A stretch of 52,186 nt of DNA from CAVSUR01 sp052143655 (GCA_052143655.1 JBKQSL010000100.1:1-52186), one strand, 5' to 3'; shown: positions 25,290-33,619, counted from the first letter of the stretch. Notes: generated by a model from the letters alone, not told the origin. Made by a program: numbers and translations.

Positions 25290-26054
25290 ATGGAGCGCTT
25301 GCAGGACCGGGTCGTTGTCGTCACCGGGGCCGGCAGCGGGATTGGCCTGGCCAGCGCGCGCCGGATGGCCGCCGAGGGCGCCAGGATCGTCGCGGTGGAC
25401 ATCGACGCCGAGGCCGGGAAGGCAGCTGCCGAACAGACCGGCGGGACGTTCATCGCCGCCGACGTCACCAGCGAGGACCAGGTCCGCCAGCTGTTCGACG
25501 ACGTGGCCGGGCAGTTCGGCCGGGTCGACGTGGCGTTCAACAACGCCGGGATCTCGCCGCCCGACGACGACTCGATCCTGACTACCGGGCTGGACGCCTG
25601 GCGCCGGGTGCAGGAGGTCAACCTCACCTCGGTCTACCTGTGCTGCAAGTACGCCATCGGGCACATGCAGCGCCAGGGCAAGGGCTCGATCATCAACACG
25701 GCCTCGTTCGTGGCCGTGCTCGGCGCGGCCACCTCGCAGATCTCCTACACCGCGTCCAAGGGCGGGGTGCTGGCCATGAGCCGCGAGCTCGGCGTGCAGT
25801 TCGCCCGCGAGGGCATCCGGGTCAACGCGCTGTGCCCGGGCCCGGTCAACACCCCGCTGCTGCGCGAGCTGTTCGCCAAGGACCCCGAGCGCGCGGCCCG
25901 CAGGCTGGTGCACGTGCCCGTCGGCCGGTTCGCCGAGGCGGCCGAGATCGCCGCTGCGGTGGCGTTCCTGGCCAGCGATGACGCTTCGTTCATCACCGCG
26001 TCGACGTTCCTGGTGGACGGCGGTATTTCCGGGGCCTATGTGACACCCTTGTAA
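25290..26054 (+). CDS. Short-chain dehydrogenase/reductase
   Basis: This 254-aa classical SDR has the Rossmann motif TGAGSGIG and NNAG. The active-site pattern is Ser (NTASFVAVLGA region), YTASK (Tyr/Lys), then the C-terminal VDGGISGAYV. It is placed between an aldehyde dehydrogenase and the C26 hydrolase, where Puu-type clusters have no SDR. A role oxidising a gamma-glutamyl amino alcohol to the aldehyde is inferred. ATG at 25290 is best spaced from AAGGAG; ATG at 25281 abuts it. Confidence 0.93.
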   Translation: MERLQDRVVVVTGAGSGIGLASARRMAAEGARIVAVDIDAEAGKAAAEQTGGTFIAADVTSEDQVRQLFDDVAGQFGRVDVAFNNAGISPPDDDSILTTGLDAWRRVQEVNLTSVYLCCKYAIGHMQRQGKGSIINTASFVAVLGAATSQISYTASKGGVLAMSRELGVQFAREGIRVNALCPGPVNTPLLRELFAKDPERAARRLVHVPVGRFAEAAEIAAAVAFLASDDASFITASTFLVDGGISGAYVTPL

Positions 26055-26160
26055 CCTCGACAGGGAAACCGGCATGGCCGGGACCCGATTCATCCCGGCT
26101 GGGCCAGGCGGAAGTCCCGGCCCGGCCTGGGGCAGGCAGGCGGGTGCGAGGAGGGATCCG

Positions 26161-27039
26161 TTGGCTGGCACGAGCAACTCCGGAACTGACCAGGCGCCGA
26201 GCGCTGACCGGCCGGTCATCGGCATCAGCTGCTACCGCGAGCAGGCCCAGTGGGGGATGTGGAACGTCCCGGCCCTGGTGCTGCCGCTGCGTTACGCCGA
26301 CCGGGTGACGCAGGCGGGCGGGATCCCGGTGCTGCTGCCCCCGGTCGACGGGGTGGCGGACACGCTGAGCCGGGTCGACGGCCTGGTGCTGTCCGGCGGC
26401 CGCGACATCGACCCGGCCCGCTACGACGCCGAGCGCTCCGAGCAGACCGAGCCGGCCTGCGCCGAGCGGGACGAGGCCGAGATCGCCATGTTCGGCCAGG
26501 CGATGTCCCTGGGCCTGCCCGTGCTCGGGATCTGCCGCGGCCTGCAGCTGATCAACGTGGCCCGCGGCGGCAGCCTGCACCAGCACCTGCCCGACCTGGT
26601 CGGCCACGACGAGCACTCCCCCCTGCCGGACAGCTACGGCTCGCATGAGGTGCGGGTTGCGCCGGGCACCCAGCTGGCCGGCATCCTCGGCGCCGGGCCG
26701 CACGCGGTGCCCGCGCACTCCGCGGAGCCGGACGCGGCCGAGGCGGGCGGCGCCTCCGGGCCGCCGCAGGCCGGCCCGGAGCCGGCGGGCGCAGCAGGCT
26801 CGCCTCCCGCCGACGGGCACCTGCCGGTGATAGTGCCCACCCATCACCACCAGGCCGTCGATCGGCCGGGCAAGGGGCTGGTGCCGACCGCGTGGGCCGC
26901 CGACGGGATGGTCGAGGCGCTGGAGCTGGACCGGGCCGAGCACTCGTTCGTACTGGCGGTGCAGTGGCATCCGGAAGCCGGCGGCGACCTGAGCCTGTTC
27001 CGCGCGCTGATCGCGGCGGCGGCCGGGCGGGCGCGCTGA
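26161..27039 (+). CDS. C26 gamma-glutamyl amide hydrolase (PuuD-like)
   Basis: This 292-aa class-I glutamine-amidotransferase-fold hydrolase begins PVIGISCYREQ and has the nucleophile Cys in LGICRGLQLINV. The catalytic His and partner lie in VQWHPEA, and THHHQAVD is the substrate-site motif of PuuD-like enzymes. It should release glutamate and an amino acid from the gamma-glutamyl acid made by the preceding enzymes. A roughly 35-residue Ala/Gly/Pro insertion precedes the HHQAVD motif, where PuuD relatives have only a few residues. TTG at 26161 is chosen because GAGGAGGG lies upstream; ATG at 26074 is in frame without a ribosome site. Confidence 0.9.
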   Translation: MAGTSNSGTDQAPSADRPVIGISCYREQAQWGMWNVPALVLPLRYADRVTQAGGIPVLLPPVDGVADTLSRVDGLVLSGGRDIDPARYDAERSEQTEPACAERDEAEIAMFGQAMSLGLPVLGICRGLQLINVARGGSLHQHLPDLVGHDEHSPLPDSYGSHEVRVAPGTQLAGILGAGPHAVPAHSAEPDAAEAGGASGPPQAGPEPAGAAGSPPADGHLPVIVPTHHHQAVDRPGKGLVPTAWAADGMVEALELDRAEHSFVLAVQWHPEAGGDLSLFRALIAAAAGRAR

Positions 27040-27110
27040 CCGCCCCGGGCGCCGGCCCGCCGGGCTCCGGCGCGCTGGGTGCCCGCCCGTTGGGGCCTGG
27101 CGCGCGGCGT

Positions 27111-27116
27111 TAGGCT
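27111..27116 (+). promoter_or_regulatory. Leaderless -10 box (TAGGCT) for the S10 peptidase
   Basis: TAGGCT lies 8 nt before the GTG at 27125, with no Shine-Dalgarno sequence between. Confidence 0.45.
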
Positions 27117-27124
27117 CGCACCTC

Positions 27125-28627
27125 GTGAGCGACCAGAAGGCAGCACCCGCGCCGGACGGCGAGCAGCCGCCTGCCGTCAGCGCCGCGGACGGGGCTGGCG
27201 AGCCGGCCGACGACCTCGTCACCACCCGGCATGCGATCACCGTCGACGGCGCCGAGCTGGGCTACACCGCCACCACCGGGCGGGTGGTACTGCGCACCGA
27301 GAAGCACACCGACGAGACTTTCGACGGAGTACACGCGCAGGCCGAGATCTTCATGACCGCCTACACGCTCGACGCCGACGCGCCTGCCCGCCGGCCGGTC
27401 ATGTTCGCGTTCAACGGCGGTCCCGGCTCATCCAGCGTGTGGCTGCACCTGGGCCTGCTCGGCCCGCGCCGGGTGCTGATGGGCGACGCCGGCGCGCTGC
27501 TCCCGCCGCCGTATGCCCTGGCCGACAACGCGCAGACCCTGCTGCGGCAATGCGACCTGGTGTTCATCGACCCGGTGTCGACCGGCTACTCGCGCGCGGT
27601 CAAGGGCGCCAAGCCCGCTGACTTCCACGGCTACGGCGGGGACATCGAGTCGGTCGGCGAGGCCATCCGGCTGTGGGTCACCCGCAACGACCGCTGGATG
27701 TCGCCCAAGTACCTGTGCGGCGAGTCGTACGGCACGATCCGCGCCGCCGGGCTGGCGCGGCACCTGCAGGAACGCTACGGCCTGTACCTCAACGGGGTCG
27801 TGCTGATATCGGCGTGCCTGGATTTCGGGTCGATCGAGTTCTCCCCCGGCAACGATGACCCGTACGTGCTGTACCTGCCGACGTACGCGGCGATCGCGCA
27901 CTACCACGGCCTGCACGGCGACCGGCCGCTGGCCGACGTGCTCGCCGAGGCGCAGGACTATGCCGCGCGTGACTACCGGCTGGCCCTGGCCCGCGGATCG
28001 CGGCTGGCGCCCGCCGGGCGGGCCGCGGCGGCGGCCCGGGTGGCGGCGCTGACCGGGCTGTCGCAGGACTACGTGGACCGGGTGAACCTGCGCCCTGAGC
28101 ACATCCGGTTCCTCACCGAGGTGCTGCGCGGCCGGCACCGCGTCGTCGGCCGGATCGACGGCCGGTTCCTCGGCTGGGACAGCGACTACGGCCGGGAGCA
28201 GTGGTCCAGCGACCCGTCGCTGGACGCGATCACCGGGCCGTACGCTGCCGCGCTCAACCACTACGTCCGCGCCGAGCTCGGCTACGCCAGCGACCTGCCG
28301 TACGAGCTGCTGACCAGCCGGGTGCAGCCTTGGTCGTACAAGGAATTCGAGAACATGCACCTGCACGTGACCGACAAGCTCGCCGAGGCCATGCGCACCA
28401 ACCCGGCCATGCGGGTGCACGTGGCCTGCGGCTACTACGACGCGGCCACCCCGTACTCGGCCGCCGAGCACGACCTGGCGCACCTGGCCGTCCCGGCCGA
28501 GCTGGCCGGGAACGTGGAGTTCGGCTACTACGAGGCCGGCCACATGATGTACGTGCACGAGCCGAGCCGCCTGGCCCAGTCCGCCGCCCTGGCCGCCTTC
28601 GTCACAGCCCCCGAGCAGCCCCGCTAA
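27125..28627 (+). CDS. S10-family serine carboxypeptidase-like protein
   Basis: The 500-aa protein has an alpha/beta-hydrolase fold with PVMFAFNGGPGSSS (oxyanion region), nucleophile Ser in CGESYGTIRA, an Asp in GYYDAATPY, and His in EAGHMMYVHE. These are all hallmarks of S10 peptidases. There is no signal peptide, so it is probably cytoplasmic, as are many actinobacterial homologues. It follows the C26 gene by 85 nt with its own -10 box, so its link to the amine pathway is doubtful. Substrate is unknown. Confidence 0.92.
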   Translation: MSDQKAAPAPDGEQPPAVSAADGAGEPADDLVTTRHAITVDGAELGYTATTGRVVLRTEKHTDETFDGVHAQAEIFMTAYTLDADAPARRPVMFAFNGGPGSSSVWLHLGLLGPRRVLMGDAGALLPPPYALADNAQTLLRQCDLVFIDPVSTGYSRAVKGAKPADFHGYGGDIESVGEAIRLWVTRNDRWMSPKYLCGESYGTIRAAGLARHLQERYGLYLNGVVLISACLDFGSIEFSPGNDDPYVLYLPTYAAIAHYHGLHGDRPLADVLAEAQDYAARDYRLALARGSRLAPAGRAAAAARVAALTGLSQDYVDRVNLRPEHIRFLTEVLRGRHRVVGRIDGRFLGWDSDYGREQWSSDPSLDAITGPYAAALNHYVRAELGYASDLPYELLTSRVQPWSYKEFENMHLHVTDKLAEAMRTNPAMRVHVACGYYDAATPYSAAEHDLAHLAVPAELAGNVEFGYYEAGHMMYVHEPSRLAQSAALAAFVTAPEQPR

Positions 28628-28690
28628 CGTCCCCCGGTCCCGGCAGGCTCCGCTGCCCGCCGCGCCTGCACCGAACCCCGTCGTTGTCAC

Positions 28691-28716
28691 AACCATGGGC
28701 TCCCATGCCCGTGGTT
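28691..28716. terminator. Hairpin after the S10 peptidase gene
   Basis: Arms 28691-28700 and 28707-28716 pair over 10 bp, with one G-U wobble and a 6-nt loop. There is no T-run. The position, 64 nt after the stop, suits a terminator. Confidence 0.45.
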
Positions 28717-28813
28717 GCCGGAGCCGGACAAGGTCATCGCCGCGATCGCCGAGGCGCTGCGGGCCGGGGCGGCCCGGCCGCCGCTGGCGGTGGTCACCCG
28801 CCGGGCCTCGTGA
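28706..28813 (+). pseudogene. Orphan 3-prime coding fragment
   Basis: The frame ending in TGA at 28811-28813 has G or C in the third position of nearly every codon for about 30 codons. It reads PDKVIAAIAEALRAGAAR then PPLAVVTRRAS. No start codon or upstream extension exists. It looks like the C-terminal remnant of a lost gene left beside the ABC transporter. The family is not recognised. Confidence 0.35.
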
Positions 28814-28879
28814 GCCTTCGCGCCGGGCGGTTGCGGCGGCGGGGCAAAGCCGCCCGGACCGTCGCAGCTGGCCACGGCC

Positions 28880-28885
28880 TAGACT
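28880..28885 (+). promoter_or_regulatory. Leaderless -10 box (TAGACT) for the ABC transporter operon
   Basis: TAGACT lies 7 nt before the GTG at 28893, and no ribosome site is visible. Confidence 0.45.
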
Positions 28886-28892
28886 CACGATC

Positions 28893-29819
28893 GTGAGCAC
28901 CTCCCCCGCCCTCGAGATCGCCGATCTGGTCAAGAGCTATGGCCGGGTAACGGCCGTGGCCGGGCTGTCGCTGAGCGCCCCGCTGGGCGAGGTGACGGCG
29001 ATCGTCGGCCCCAACGGCGCGGGGAAGACCACCACGATCGAGATCTGCGAGGGTTACCGGCGGCCGGACTCGGGGACGGTGCGGGTGCTCGGCCTGAACC
29101 CGGTGTCCGACGCGCGGGCGCTGCGGCCGCGGGTGGGCGTGATGCTGCAGGCGGGCGGGATCCCGACGGCCGTGCGGGCGGGTGAGTACCTGCGCGTGAT
29201 GGCCAGCTTCCACGCCCGGCCGGTCGACCCGCAGCTGCTGCTCGACCGGCTCGGGCTGGCGGGCTCGGCCCGGACGCCGTTCAGGCGGCTGTCCGGCGGC
29301 CAGCAGCAGCGGCTGTCGCTGGCCGCGGCGGTGGTCGGCCGGCCGGAGCTGGTGTTCCTGGACGAGCCCACCGCCGGGCTGGACCCGCAGGCACGGCATG
29401 TGACCTGGGATCTGATCACGGCACTGCGCGCCTCGGGGGCCGGCGTCATCCTCACGACGCACTACATGGAAGAGGCAGAACGGCTCGCCGACCGGGTCGC
29501 GATCGTCGACGGCGGCAGGCTGGTGGCGTTCGGCAGCCCGGCGGACCTCACCGGCTCGGCCGGGCAGGTGCGGTTCCGGGCCGAGCCCGGCCTGGACCTC
29601 GACGGCCTGCTGGCCGCGATCCCGGCGGGCAGCGCGGCGAAGGAGTCCCCGGCCGGGCATTACGTGCTGGAGGTACGCGGGCCGGTGGACCCGCAGTTCG
29701 TGGCCGCGGTCACGGCGTGGTGCGCTGACCACGGCGTGCTCGCGCAGAACCTGCGGATCGAGAGCCGCACGCTGGAGGACGTCTTCCTGGAGCTGACCGG
29801 ACGGGAGCTGCGGTCATGA
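28893..29819 (+). CDS. ABC-2-type transporter ATPase (DrrA-like)
   Basis: This 308-aa ATPase has Walker A GPNGAGKTT, signature LSGGQQQRLSLA, Walker B LVFLDEPTAGLD and switch His TTHYMEEAE. A C-terminal extension of the DrrA/CcmA type follows. It pairs with the overlapping permease downstream. In actinobacteria this pair normally sits between sufR and ctaA (compare Mtb Rv1457c/Rv1458c). The exported substrate is unknown; a heme- or metal-linked role is only suggested by synteny. GTG at 28893 is preferred. Confidence 0.93.
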   Translation: MSTSPALEIADLVKSYGRVTAVAGLSLSAPLGEVTAIVGPNGAGKTTTIEICEGYRRPDSGTVRVLGLNPVSDARALRPRVGVMLQAGGIPTAVRAGEYLRVMASFHARPVDPQLLLDRLGLAGSARTPFRRLSGGQQQRLSLAAAVVGRPELVFLDEPTAGLDPQARHVTWDLITALRASGAGVILTTHYMEEAERLADRVAIVDGGRLVAFGSPADLTGSAGQVRFRAEPGLDLDGLLAAIPAGSAAKESPAGHYVLEVRGPVDPQFVAAVTAWCADHGVLAQNLRIESRTLEDVFLELTGRELRS

Positions 29820-30607
29820 CGCAGTCGCAGATGTTCGCGGACTGGCCCGCCCCGGCGCCGGGCGCCGCGCCGATGGCCAGGATGATCGCCGCGCAGACCA
29901 GGCTGGAGCTGCGCATCCTGCTGCGCAACGGCGAGCAGCTGCTGCTCACCCTCATCATCCCGGTGCTGCTGCTGGTGGCGTTCGGGCATGAGCCGCTGAT
30001 CAGGGTCGGGCACGGCCCGCGGATCGACTTCATCGCGCCGGGCATCCTCGCGCTGGCCGTGCTGTCGAGCGCCTTCACCAGCCTGGCGATCACCACCGGG
30101 TTCGAGCGGCGCTACGGCGTGCTCAAGCGGCTCGGCGCGGCACCGCTGTCGCGCACCGGCCTGATCATGTCCAAGACCCTGTCGGTGCTCGCGGTGGAAC
30201 TGCTCCAGGTGGCGGTCATCATCGTCGTCAGCCTCGCCCTGGGCTGGGCGCCGCACGGCGGGCCGGCCGCGGCGGCGTGGGTGCTGCTGCTCCTGCTCGT
30301 CGGGACGGCGTCGTTCAGCGGCCTGGCGCTGCTGCTGGCCGGGACCTTGCGGGCCGAGGCCACGCTGGCCGCGGCGAACCTGCTCTACCTGGTCATGCTG
30401 GGCATCGGCGGGATCATTTTCCCGCTCACCAAGTTCCCCGCCGGAGCGCAGCCGGTGCTGCGGGCGCTGCCTGCCGGGGCGCTGGCCGACGGCATGCGCT
30501 CGGTGCTGCAGCTCGGCCACGGTGCCCCGGTCGGCGACCTGCTCGTGCTGGCCGTGTGGGCGATCGCCGGCCTGGCGATCACCGCTCGGGTGTTCCGCTG
30601 GGAATGA
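29816..30607 (+). CDS. ABC-2-type transporter permease
   Basis: The 263-aa protein has six hydrophobic segments typical of ABC-2 permeases. The middle part (FERRYGVLKRLGAAPLSRTGLIMSKTLSV) is the conserved coupling segment. The start overlaps the ATPase stop by 4 nt. Its own stop overlaps the start of the EamA gene, so the three are likely co-transcribed. Confidence 0.92.
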   Translation: MTQSQMFADWPAPAPGAAPMARMIAAQTRLELRILLRNGEQLLLTLIIPVLLLVAFGHEPLIRVGHGPRIDFIAPGILALAVLSSAFTSLAITTGFERRYGVLKRLGAAPLSRTGLIMSKTLSVLAVELLQVAVIIVVSLALGWAPHGGPAAAAWVLLLLLVGTASFSGLALLLAGTLRAEATLAAANLLYLVMLGIGGIIFPLTKFPAGAQPVLRALPAGALADGMRSVLQLGHGAPVGDLLVLAVWAIAGLAITARVFRWE

Positions 30608-31620
30608 TCAGCCGTCGGCTCGCCGGGCTGCAGGCATCCCGATCCGGGCCGCCGCGGGCTCCTGAGACCACCGCTAACAAAGTCCTCGGGCCGGTCAGGG
30701 CCGTCCCGCCCGCGGTGCTGGTGCTGACCGGCATCGTGTCGGTGCAGTTCGGCGCCGGGCTGGCGGGCCGGCTGTTCACCCAGGTCGCCCCGGCGGGAGT
30801 CACCGGCCTGCGGCTGTGGTCGTCGGCGATCGTGATGGCGGTTCTCGGCGGCCGCGGTGCGGCCCGCGCCGCTGCGGATATCGTGCGCAACCGCGCCTGG
30901 CGTGACGCGGCCACCGCCCTGGCCTTCGGCCTGACCCTCGGGGTGATGAACTACTCCATCTACCAGTCGTTCGCCCGGATCCCGCTGGGCATCGCGGTGA
31001 CCATCGAGTTCCTCGGCCCGCTCGGCGTGGCGGTGGCCTCGTCCCGGCGCCTGGTCGACCTGCTGTGGGTTGCGCTGGCCGCGGCCGGGGTGGCGCTGCT
31101 CACCCGGGGCGGCACGCCGCTGGTCCCGCACCCGGCTGCGGGCCAGTCCGCCGGGCCCGGCACGGCGGTCACCGGCATCGTGTTCGCGCTGGTCGCGGCC
31201 ACTGCCTGGGCTGCCTACATCCTGCTGAGCCGGTCCACCGGGCGGCGGCTGGGCGGATCATCCGGCCTGGTGACCGCGATGGTCGTGGCGGCGATCGTGG
31301 TGACCCCGGCGGCGCTGGCCGCGGGCGGCCAGGCGATGCTGCGGCCCTCGGTGATAGGCCTTGGGGTGGCGATCGGCCTGCTGTCCTCGGTGATCCCGTA
31401 CTGGCTGGAGTTCGAGACGCTGCGCCGCATACCGGCCCGGCTGTTCGGGATCTGGATGAGCCTGGAGCCCGCCGTGGCCGCGCTGATCGGCTTGCTGCTG
31501 CTTGGCGAGGCGCTGGCGCTCCGGCAGTGGGCCGCGATCGGGTGCGTGATCGCGGCCTGCGCGGGCGCCGCTCGCGGGCACGGGAAACTGGCGGCGGCGC
31601 CCGGCCTGCCGCCGCCGTAG
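30604..31620 (+). CDS. EamA/RhtA-like drug-metabolite transporter
   Basis: This 338-aa protein has about ten transmembrane helices in two EamA repeats. The RhtA-type motif AVTIEFLGPLGVAV and the second-repeat SLEPAVAALIGLLLLGE are clear. RhtA relatives export threonine, homoserine or similar amino acids. ATG at 30604 overlaps the permease stop (ATGA). This gene is not part of the usual sufR-ABC-ctaA order and looks like an insertion. Confidence 0.92.
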   Translation: MISRRLAGLQASRSGPPRAPETTANKVLGPVRAVPPAVLVLTGIVSVQFGAGLAGRLFTQVAPAGVTGLRLWSSAIVMAVLGGRGAARAAADIVRNRAWRDAATALAFGLTLGVMNYSIYQSFARIPLGIAVTIEFLGPLGVAVASSRRLVDLLWVALAAAGVALLTRGGTPLVPHPAAGQSAGPGTAVTGIVFALVAATAWAAYILLSRSTGRRLGGSSGLVTAMVVAAIVVTPAALAAGGQAMLRPSVIGLGVAIGLLSSVIPYWLEFETLRRIPARLFGIWMSLEPAVAALIGLLLLGEALALRQWAAIGCVIAACAGAARGHGKLAAAPGLPPP

Positions 31621-31700
31621 CCGCGCGGCCTGCCGCCGCCCGGCGGCCGGGCCCGATATCCAATATGAACCGGAGGCTGCCAGTTGCAATCGCGTGCTTC

Positions 31701-31706
31701 TAGCAT
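31701..31706 (+). promoter_or_regulatory. Leaderless -10 box (TAGCAT) for ctaA
   Basis: TAGCAT lies 7 nt before the GTG at 31714. The surrounding 13 bp GCTTCTAGCATGG recur exactly before the kinase gene at about 32899. Confidence 0.5.
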
Positions 31707-31713
31707 GGTTCCC

Positions 31714-32862
31714 GTGCCTGCTTCCGCCTCTTCCGCCACGCCCGGTCCCGCGGCCACGCCCGGTCCCGCGGCCGCGCCAGCCCGCCCGGGTGGCTCGCCG
31801 GTGCGGCGGCTTTATGACTTCGTGCTGTTCCCCACGCCGGCGCAGATGCGGCGCATTGCCCTGGCCGGCCTGGTCTGGGCCTCGGTGATCATCGTCAGCG
31901 GAGCGGCCGTCCGGCTGAGCCAGTCCGGGCTGGGCTGCACGACCTGGCCGCAGTGCACCTCGCATAGCCTCGTCGCGGCCGGCACGACCGGCGACCCGCT
32001 GATCCACCGGTGGATCGAGTTCGGCAACCGGCTGGTCACGATCGCGTTCACGATCGTCTCGGTGGTCGTCGCCATCGCCGCCTGGCGGTACCGGGACGGG
32101 ATCAGCGAGCGCCGCCGCAGGGACGTCAGCTGGCTCGGCCTCGGCCTGCCGCTTGGCGTGGTGGCCGACGCGGTCATCGGCGGCATCGTCGTGCTGACCA
32201 AGCTGGACCCGATCTGGGTGTCCATCCACTTCCTCGCCTCGATGGCGCTGGTCGCCGTGGCGCTGGCGCTGTACGCCCGGTGCGCCGAGGGCCCCGGGCC
32301 GGCCACGCCGCTGGTCCGGCGCGAGGTCACCTGGCTGGCGCGCGCGCTGGTCACGGCGCTGACCTTGATGATCACTGTCGGCACCGTGGTGACCGGCAGC
32401 GGCCCGCTCGCCGGCGCGCCGTCGGTGGCCCGCTACGGGCTGCCGCGGGCGGGGGTCACCCAGTTCCACGCCGACATCGGCTGGCTGGTCGGCGGCCTGC
32501 TGATCGCGCTGGTGCTGACGCTGCGGCTGACCCCCGCGCCGCAGCGGTCGAAGCGGCTCGGCTACCTGCTGCTCGGGCTGGTGATCGCGCAGGGCTGCAT
32601 CGGCTACAGCCAGTACTTCCTCGGGCTGCCCGCCGGGCTGGTGTGGGTGCACGTCGCCGGCGCGCTGCTGATCTGGATTACCGTGCTCTCCCTCACCTTC
32701 ACCCTCCGCGACCGCGGCCGCGCCGTCGGCCGTGGCGCGCCGCCAGCGGACGGGACGGCAGCCGCGCAGACGCTGCCGGATGACACTGCACCGGCGGCAG
32801 GCAAGCCGGCCGCCGCCCAGCCGCCGGTGGCGGTCGGCGTCGCGGACCTGCCCGCCGGGTGA
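31714..32862 (+). CDS. ctaA: Heme A synthase (CtaA/COX15 family)
   Basis: This membrane enzyme oxidises heme O to heme A for aa3-type cytochrome oxidase. The 382-aa protein has eight hydrophobic segments and the four expected heme-ligand His residues: LIHRWIEFGNRLV, SIHFLASMAL, QFHADIGWLV and WVHVAGALLIW. The first outer loop keeps the Cys pair GLGCTTWPQC, typical of Gram-positive CtaA. The tail is Pro/Ala-rich. GTG at 31714 suits the leaderless promoter; ATG at 31705 lies inside the -10 box. ctaB, often next to tkt, is absent from this window. Confidence 0.95.
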   Translation: MPASASSATPGPAATPGPAAAPARPGGSPVRRLYDFVLFPTPAQMRRIALAGLVWASVIIVSGAAVRLSQSGLGCTTWPQCTSHSLVAAGTTGDPLIHRWIEFGNRLVTIAFTIVSVVVAIAAWRYRDGISERRRRDVSWLGLGLPLGVVADAVIGGIVVLTKLDPIWVSIHFLASMALVAVALALYARCAEGPGPATPLVRREVTWLARALVTALTLMITVGTVVTGSGPLAGAPSVARYGLPRAGVTQFHADIGWLVGGLLIALVLTLRLTPAPQRSKRLGYLLLGLVIAQGCIGYSQYFLGLPAGLVWVHVAGALLIWITVLSLTFTLRDRGRAVGRGAPPADGTAAAQTLPDDTAPAAGKPAAAQPPVAVGVADLPAG

Positions 32863-32902
32863 CCGGGCCGCTGGCCTGCCCTCGCGCTGGCGTGGCGGCT
32901 TC

Positions 32903-32908
32903 TAGCAT
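32903..32908 (+). promoter_or_regulatory. Leaderless -10 box (TAGCAT) for the kinase-like gene
   Basis: TAGCAT lies 6 nt before the ATG at 32915, in the same 13-bp context as before ctaA. Confidence 0.45.
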
Positions 32909-32914
32909 GGGCTG

Positions 32915-33619
32915 ATGCCTGGTCGAGGGTCGGGTGGCGCGGCGGTGCGGCAGGTCGCGGCGGCCGCTGAGCGCTGGCGGGCCGCGGTGCCCGGCGTCCT
33001 GGTCATCGCCGTCGACGGGCGCGGCGGGGCGGGCAAGTCCACGATCGCGGCCGCCGTCGCGGCGCAGCTGTCGGCGGCGCAGCAAACGGCGGCGCAGCAA
33101 ACGGCGGCGCGGCAAACGGCGGCGCGGCAAACGGCGGCGCTCGTGCACACCGACGACTTCTTCCGGCCAGGGGCCAGCGGCGCCGCGAGCCCGGCCCGGC
33201 CGCTGGCGGGCTACTACGACTGGCGGCGGCTGCGCACCGAGGCGCTGGGCCCGCTGCGAGCCGGGCAGCCCGCGACCTTCCGCCGCTACGACTGGGACCG
33301 CGACCAGCTCGGCGGCCCGGTCACGGTCCCGCCGGGCCCGGTGGTGCTGCTGGAAGGCGTCCTGTCAGCGGCGCCCGAGCTGGCCGGCCTGGTGGACAGG
33401 ACCGTGCTGGTGGACATCCCGGACGCGGAGCGGCTGCGCCGGCTGCGCGCCCGGATCAGCCCCGCGGACTGGGACGAGGACTGGCTGGCGGCCGAGCTGG
33501 ACTACTTCACGCGGGTGCGGCCGCCAGCGGCGTTCGACCTCATCGTGGCGGGTTGTGACCCGGTGCTGGCTCCCCCGGGGATGTCGGCCCCCCCGGGGAG
33601 GTCGGCCCCCCCGGCGTAA
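32915..33619 (+). CDS. Uridine-kinase-like P-loop NTPase
   Basis: The 234-aa protein has Walker A GRGGAGKST (about residue 35) and the substrate Asp region HTDDFFRP. It also has YYDWRRL and RRYDWDRDQ, and a lid region RLRRLRARI, all as in the uridine kinase/phosphoribulokinase-like group. The phosphate acceptor is unknown. Two parts are repeat-derived: four 15-bp units between the P-loop helix and HTDDFF (33074-33133), and a Pro/Ser/Gly tail. The tail overlaps the convergent permease gene by 80 nt. Confidence 0.88.
   Translation: MPGRGSGGAAVRQVAAAAERWRAAVPGVLVIAVDGRGGAGKSTIAAAVAAQLSAAQQTAAQQTAARQTAARQTAALVHTDDFFRPGASGAASPARPLAGYYDWRRLRTEALGPLRAGQPATFRRYDWDRDQLGGPVTVPPGPVVLLEGVLSAAPELAGLVDRTVLVDIPDAERLRRLRARISPADWDEDWLAAELDYFTRVRPPAAFDLIVAGCDPVLAPPGMSAPPGRSAPPA
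33074..33133 (+). repeat. Four tandem 15-bp repeats inside the kinase-like gene
   Basis: The unit GCGGCGCAGCAAACG occurs twice, and a variant with CGG for CAG occurs twice more. Each encodes AAQQT or AARQT. Being a multiple of three, copy-number change keeps the frame. Confidence 0.9.
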
